Source: CP2-2F sp034436355 (GTDB taxonomy: Bacteria; Chloroflexota; Anaerolineae; Aggregatilineales; UBA2796). Taken from it: a DNA stretch of 64,000 nt. Below the pieces are notes generated by a model. That model was not told where the DNA came from, did no database searches, and saw only the letters and a list, made by a program, of their open reading frames with translations. Below are positions 60,132 to 64,000 of the stretch, in pieces. Every line of letters begins with the position of its first letter. Position 1 is the stretch's first letter. The position numbers and the translations under genes are program-made. The stretch covers positions 1 through 64,000 of the forward strand of contig DAOTVQ010000016.1 of the NCBI GenBank assembly GCA_034436355.1. The letters run 5' to 3'.

Positions 60132-60164
60132 AAAAAGACTCCACATATTCGCTGTGTGGAGTCT
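60132..60164 (-). terminator. Intrinsic terminator hairpin overlapping the permease ribosome-binding site
   Basis: Minus-strand AGACTCCACA (60164-60155), 9-base loop, TGTGGAGTCT (60145-60136), then TTTTT (60136-60132) running straight into the ATG at 60131. The GGAG at 60142-60139 lies in the 3' arm, so the same hairpin can stop transcription and hide the ribosome-binding site. It is 52 bases after the kinase stop. Confidence 0.75.
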
Positions 60165-60215
60165 ACCATAAACAGGTGTGCTTTTGCCCTACGCTTGGCG
60201 GGCGTTAGGCAAACC

Positions 60216-62591
60216 TTAATTCAGCCGCCAGAGCTGCACATTATCAAAGCTGCACAACTGACCAGCGCCCTTCACACCACGGATCATGAAGTAGCCCAAA
60301 CTGCCGCCTTGTACGAAGAGCGGGTCGCTGTTTTGGGCGACCAACACACCGTTCACATAAACGGTTAACAGACCTCCCACCATCACAGCGCTGATGCGAT
60401 TGACGGAGCCATTCTCGCCTTGGATGGCGGCGTTTGTGCCGCTTTCAATGGCAGTGCCTGCCCAAGCCTCATTTTGGCGTGTGATCAGACGGTAGCCCTG
60501 CGTGCGAAGGAAACGGAACACGCCCATATCTGCATCCAGCAGTTGGCGCATGCCATATATTTCGTTGGTGGCAGCCATATAAATGCCGCATGAGGTGCTG
60601 GTGCGCGCATCCTCAGTCGTCACAATAGTCACATCAGCCGAGAAGAAAAAGTCGTAGAAGCGCGCTCGACTGAAGGGCTCTAGCACAAAGACGTTTTCTT
60701 CTTCTTCATTGCCCGTCATGTTGGGCGGTGTGTTTACCACAGGCACCTCAACAAGGTTGGCGTTTTCGGGGATGACGCCTTGAGCACGCAGCACAGCAAT
60801 TGCATCGAGCAGGTCTCTAGCAAGTAGCTCTGGGATTTGTCCTTCCAGTGGCAGGGCAGCAATGGGTGTTGGCAACAGGCGGGCAGCTTCAGCCGTCAGG
60901 GTTGCTAGTGGATCAAAGCGCGGTGTTGGTGTGGGCGTCTCGGTTGGGCGCAGCGCAATGGCGGTTTGGGTTTGGGCAATGGCTTCCGCCTCTGCTGTTA
61001 ACAGGCGGTCGGCAGCCTGAATGGTAGCAGTTACATTCGCAATGGCAGTGTTCTGCGCGGCTATGGTGGCAGTTAGCCCTAGCTCAACTGCCTCCGCCGT
61101 TTGCAGCCGCCCTGCGATGAAGGTTGCCGTTGCGCCAACAATGGCTTGGGCTGTGCCAGTGGCGATCAGCGCTTCAGCGGTCTCGGTTGCCTCGATAGCT
61201 GCTTGCGTCTGGAGGGCTTGGGCAGTTTCGAGTGCCTCCGCCGTAGCAAGGCGCCCTATGATGAATGTCTCCGTAAGGTTGGGGGTGGGTGTCTCGCTGG
61301 GTGTAGGGCTTGGCGTTTGCGTAGATGTGGGCGTCGGTGTTGCCGAGAGCGCAACCTGGGTTTCTTGGGCACTGGTAGCGGCTAACGCCACGCCTGTGCT
61401 TGTTCTTTCCTGAAGCGCAATTGCCGTCTGGGTGTTGGCGGTCTGTGCGGCGCTCTCATTCTGGCTGTTCAGCAGGAAGAAGACACCACCCACCAATCCC
61501 AAAACGACCACCGCAAGGGTGATGATCAGGGCAGTTGGTGCGCCGCGTTTGGCGGCGGGCGTCTGAATGGCGCCTTCGCCCAGCGGTGAGCCAACAGCCA
61601 CAGTGCCGCCGCGCCCATAAGCAGGCGCTGCCTGTGGGTTGGTGAAATCAGGCTTTTGCGGCATTGTTGGCGGTGGCGCGCTGGAAGCACCACCCACAAA
61701 GGTTTTATCGGTATCCGAGGCGGCGCCCGCCGTCGGCACTGCTTTTGAGGGCGTGCTGCGAATGCCAAGCGCTTGCGAAAAGTCGCGGGCAAGTTCTTCC
61801 GCCGTGCCGTAGCGCATGTCGGGCGCTTTTGCCAACACGCGCATAAAGACAGGCTCAACGGATTCGGGCAGGTTCGGGTTAAATTGGCGCGGTGAGGGCG
61901 GCATTTCATAGACGTGATGGAAGATCAGGGCAGCAGAGGTATCCGCCATGAAGGGCAGTTTGCCCGTTACCATCTCATAGAGCATGACGCCAAGCGTGTA
62001 AATATCAGAGCGCCCGTCAACGGGTCTGCCCATCGCCTGCTCAGGCGACATGTAGGCAGGCGTCCCCATCACGCTGCCGGTGGCAGTCAGTTTGCGCTGA
62101 TCGCCACCTTCAATACGGGCGATGCCAAAATCCGTCAGATAGCAGTTGTTAGCGCGGTCTAACAGCACATTGTTCGGTTTCAGATCGCGGTGAACGACGC
62201 CCTTTTGGTGTGCATAGTCCAACGCAGAGGCGATCTGATCAAGGTAATGGGCAACTTCTTCAGGCTGTAGGCGGCGCTGGCGCATCCGATCATCCAGTGA
62301 GCCGCCATCCATATAGCGCATGACGATGTAGTAGGTGCCATCCGACTCGCCAAAATCAATGACGGGCAGAATATGCGGATGCTCCAAGCGACCAATGATG
62401 CGCGCCTCCCGCTGAAAACGCTCTACAAACCCCGGATCATTGGCGATCTCTGGCGTCATTACCTTGATCGCCACATAACGATCTACACTGGCTTGATAGG
62501 CGCGGTAGACCGACGCCATCCCACCTTTGCCGAGCGGTGCCTCAAGGGTGTATTGCCCAAGCGTTCTTCCCACAAACCGAGAGTATTCCAT
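60216..62591 (-). CDS. Transmembrane Ser/Thr kinase with Ala/Thr stalk and extracellular lectin-like domain
   Basis: 791 residues. The kinase domain (about 14-275) has PLGKGGMASVYRAY, Lys43, HRDLKPNNVLLD (Asp136) and TDFGIARI (Asp154). A Pro/Ala linker leads to one helix (LIITLAVVVLGLVGGVFFLL near 350-370). Outside is a stalk of roughly 180 residues of Ala/Thr/Gln heptad-like repeats (TAEALETAQALQTQAA), interrupted by a TPTPT segment. The last 200 residues resemble a LamG/3-keto-disaccharide-hydrolase-like jelly roll (VNGVLVAQNSDPLF, SFDNVQLWRLN). It probably senses a sugar or wall component and phosphorylates cytoplasmic targets such as FHA proteins. Confidence 0.88.
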   Translation of the reverse strand: MEYSRFVGRTLGQYTLEAPLGKGGMASVYRAYQASVDRYVAIKVMTPEIANDPGFVERFQREARIIGRLEHPHILPVIDFGESDGTYYIVMRYMDGGSLDDRMRQRRLQPEEVAHYLDQIASALDYAHQKGVVHRDLKPNNVLLDRANNCYLTDFGIARIEGGDQRKLTATGSVMGTPAYMSPEQAMGRPVDGRSDIYTLGVMLYEMVTGKLPFMADTSAALIFHHVYEMPPSPRQFNPNLPESVEPVFMRVLAKAPDMRYGTAEELARDFSQALGIRSTPSKAVPTAGAASDTDKTFVGGASSAPPPTMPQKPDFTNPQAAPAYGRGGTVAVGSPLGEGAIQTPAAKRGAPTALIITLAVVVLGLVGGVFFLLNSQNESAAQTANTQTAIALQERTSTGVALAATSAQETQVALSATPTPTSTQTPSPTPSETPTPNLTETFIIGRLATAEALETAQALQTQAAIEATETAEALIATGTAQAIVGATATFIAGRLQTAEAVELGLTATIAAQNTAIANVTATIQAADRLLTAEAEAIAQTQTAIALRPTETPTPTPRFDPLATLTAEAARLLPTPIAALPLEGQIPELLARDLLDAIAVLRAQGVIPENANLVEVPVVNTPPNMTGNEEEENVFVLEPFSRARFYDFFFSADVTIVTTEDARTSTSCGIYMAATNEIYGMRQLLDADMGVFRFLRTQGYRLITRQNEAWAGTAIESGTNAAIQGENGSVNRISAVMVGGLLTVYVNGVLVAQNSDPLFVQGGSLGYFMIRGVKGAGQLCSFDNVQLWRLN

Positions 62592-62684
62592 GCACGCACC
62601 TATTCCTTTGCAGCGCTGCTAACTTTATCACCGAACCGCCCGCCAGACAACTGCCTTTTTCCACCCCTTTAAGACGCTTGCCCG

Positions 62685-62713
62685 ATGACAAATGTTCCAC
62701 GCCGCGCTATGCT
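62685..62713 (+). promoter_or_regulatory. Candidate ribF promoter
   Basis: ATGACA (62685-62690), 17-bp spacer and TATGCT (62708-62713) in the 155-bp divergent gap between the kinase gene and ribF. The start codon follows 33 bp later. Confidence 0.45.
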
Positions 62714-62746
62714 TAGGGCGTTCTCGTAACTGTATGGGAAAACACC

Positions 62747-63682
62747 TTGTCTCAACACGCCTATCAGCTTTCGGCTGTGCAGTTGGCGCAGCCTTCGCTT
62801 GTGACCATTGGCATTTTTGACGGTGTGCATCGTGGGCATCAGCACCTGATCAAGCAGTTGGTGCGCGCTGCACACGCGAATGGGCAGCTTGCTGCCGTCG
62901 TCACTTTCTTCCCACATCCCGACGTGCTGCTGCGCGGCATTACAGGGCGCTACTACCTCACCACGCCTGATCAACGTGCCGATCTGCTGGCAGAACTTGG
63001 CGTAGATGTGATTGTGACACACCCTTTTGATGAGGCAACCCGCCACATGCGCGCCGCCAATTTTGTAGATGCACTGCTGGCGCACTTGCGGATGGCAAGC
63101 CTATGGCTGACCCGTGATTTTGCGCTAGGCTATCAGCGCGAAGGGGATTTCGCCTTCCTGAGCGCGCAAGGGCAGGCAAAAAACTTTACGGTGCAAGCGG
63201 TTGATCTGCTGATGGATGCCGAGAATGCCGTCATTCGCTCTGCCAACATTCGTGCGGCACTGGCAGACGGCGCGGTCGAGGTTGCCGCGCAGTTGTTAGC
63301 GCGCCCTTACCGCGTGGCGGGCGAGGTGGTGCATGGCGATCATCGTGGGCGCAGCATTGGCTTTCCAACGGCGAACGTCGCAGTTTGGGAAGGGCAACTG
63401 TTGCCCGCTCATGGCGTGTACGCCTGCTACGCGCAACTTGGCACGGCACGCTTCGCCGCAGTGACCAACATTGGCTCGCGCCCAACCTTTGGCGGTAGCG
63501 AAACGCGCCTGGAGGCACATCTGCTCGATTTTGATCGGGATATTTACGGGCAAAGGCTGGCGCTGGACTTTGTGGCGCGCTTGCGCGGTGAGCAGAAGTT
63601 TGAGAGCCTAGGGGCGCTCATCGCACAGATCAGCGCGGATGCAGCACGCGGACGCGAGATTTTATCGGCGCACCTCAGCTAG
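62747..63682 (+). CDS. ribF: Bifunctional riboflavin kinase/FMN adenylyltransferase
   Basis: 311 residues. The N-terminal adenylyltransferase domain has TIGIFDGVHRGHQHLI, VTFFPHPDVLL and VIVTHPFDE; the C-terminal kinase domain has DHRGRSIGFPTANV, VYACYAQLG and TNIGSRPTFGG. It makes FMN and FAD, needed by the flavin reductase here. The start is a TTG at 62747 with only a weak GGGA upstream. It converges with the glycosyltransferase gene. Confidence 0.93.
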   Translation: MSQHAYQLSAVQLAQPSLVTIGIFDGVHRGHQHLIKQLVRAAHANGQLAAVVTFFPHPDVLLRGITGRYYLTTPDQRADLLAELGVDVIVTHPFDEATRHMRAANFVDALLAHLRMASLWLTRDFALGYQREGDFAFLSAQGQAKNFTVQAVDLLMDAENAVIRSANIRAALADGAVEVAAQLLARPYRVAGEVVHGDHRGRSIGFPTANVAVWEGQLLPAHGVYACYAQLGTARFAAVTNIGSRPTFGGSETRLEAHLLDFDRDIYGQRLALDFVARLRGEQKFESLGALIAQISADAARGREILSAHLS

Positions 63683-63698
63683 GCGAATGCACCGAAAC

Positions 63699-63724
63699 GG
63701 TGGGCGATGCACAGATCGCCCACC
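63699..63724. terminator. Bidirectional hairpin between ribF and the glycosyltransferase
   Basis: GGTGGGCGA-N8-TCGCCCACC, a 9-bp perfect stem in the 46-bp convergent gap. No long T-run. Confidence 0.55.
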
Positions 63725-63728
63725 TGCC

Positions 63729-64000
63729 CTACCTAGGGCTCGACACAGTGATTGGCGCTTTGGTGGCTGCGATCTTCAAATCGGGAAAAACTGCCGAGGC
63801 GGCAACAGCCCAACTGCCAATGCACAGCATCAAGCCATAGACCACAAAAAAGGTATGCCCGCGCTGTGCGGCAAGGAAGGCAGTCAGCAAGCAGACCGTA
63901 CCCCACATGAAATCAATTAGAGCGCCAATATCCGCACGCACATGGTATTGGTTCGCGCTGAGCGCGCTGCTGCCCCACTTCGGCGTGCGGAGGAACTCAC
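63729..64000 (-). CDS. C-terminal part of a family 2 membrane glycosyltransferase (5' end outside window)
   Basis: The minus-strand frame is open to the window edge and ends at a TAG at 63729. The visible 90 residues read EFLRTPKWGSS near the edge, then two or three helices (GALIDFMWGTVCLLTAFL, FFVVYGLMLCIGSWAVAASAV) and a short tail. Phe-Leu-Arg-Thr-Pro-Lys after the catalytic domain is the hallmark of processive GT2 enzymes of the cellulose-synthase-like group. The N-terminal catalytic part lies outside. Confidence 0.7.
   Translation of the reverse strand, partial: EFLRTPKWGSSALSANQYHVRADIGALIDFMWGTVCLLTAFLAAQRGHTFFVVYGLMLCIGSWAVAASAVFPDLKIAATKAPITVSSPR

Noticed and set aside
60132..60146. 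Start of the permease at the ATG at 60146
   Set aside because: This ATG lies in the terminator stem and has no ribosome-binding site, while the ATG at 60131 has GGAG at ideal spacing.

Overview
The window looks like chromosomal DNA of a Chloroflexota bacterium, probably Anaerolineae-like. This is inferred from gene content, not from a marker gene. The clues are moderately high GC, many GTG and TTG starts, Thr/Pro-rich lipoproteins, several transmembrane Ser/Thr kinases with Ala/Thr-rich stalks, WD40 and FHA proteins, and a Thermus-like branched-chain 2-oxoacid dehydrogenase. No phage, insertion sequence or CRISPR array is visible, and one tRNA (Val, CAC) is present. Genes are tightly packed: many same-strand neighbours overlap by ATGA and three convergent pairs overlap by four bases at their stops.

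Layout. 1-4.3 kb (minus): a membrane-anchored WD40 protein cut by the window edge, an SbcC/Rad50-type ATPase and a small metallophosphoesterase. 4.5-6.5 kb: a DppB/DppC-type permease pair. 6.6-12.9 kb: an FHA/zinc-ribbon protein, a CHAD protein, a secreted GH3 hexosaminidase and a Mop-type molybdenum aldehyde oxidoreductase. 13.2-18.2 kb: a secreted hydrolase-like protein, a Trm112-like protein, a lipoprotein and L-lactate dehydrogenase. 18.2-22.7 kb (minus): a secreted clan-A glycosidase, an SH3-domain protein and a leuD/leuB-like pair. 22.8-26.6 kb: a receiver-histidine kinase, a zinc-finger protein, a cyclic-nucleotide-binding protein and a sugar-nucleotide pair. 26.7-31.2 kb (minus): the polyamine transporter potABCD. 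31.4-35.3 kb: branched-chain 2-oxoacid dehydrogenase E1alpha, E1beta and E2, followed by two small proteins.

35.3-40.8 kb (minus) is a signalling block: a degenerate receiver/roadblock protein, a transmembrane Ser/Thr kinase, a membrane-anchored repeat protein and a GAF histidine kinase. After the tRNA come a lipoprotein, a flavin reductase, a thioredoxin-like membrane protein, a methyltransferase and a UPF0173 hydrolase. 44.8-47.9 kb carries a flippase-like membrane protein, a glycosyltransferase and a methyltransferase, which together suggest surface glycan or glycolipid synthesis. Then come a SET-domain protein, exonuclease VII (xseA/xseB), an FtsK translocase with very long disordered segments, an M1-type metallopeptidase, an 802-residue protein of unknown family, a FtsX/MacB-type permease, a second Ser/Thr kinase, RibF, and the C-terminal end of a family 2 glycosyltransferase.

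The less ordinary observations are two hairpins that enclose ribosome-binding sites (before the 60.1 kb permease and the 20.9 kb SH3 gene), an EF-hand-like loop inside DppB, a PotB with about 155 extra residues carrying extra membrane segments, FG-rich disordered regions in FtsK, the pseudo-receiver/roadblock/kinase cassette, the 802-residue orphan, and a perfect 21-bp dyad at the start of the exonuclease VII operon.
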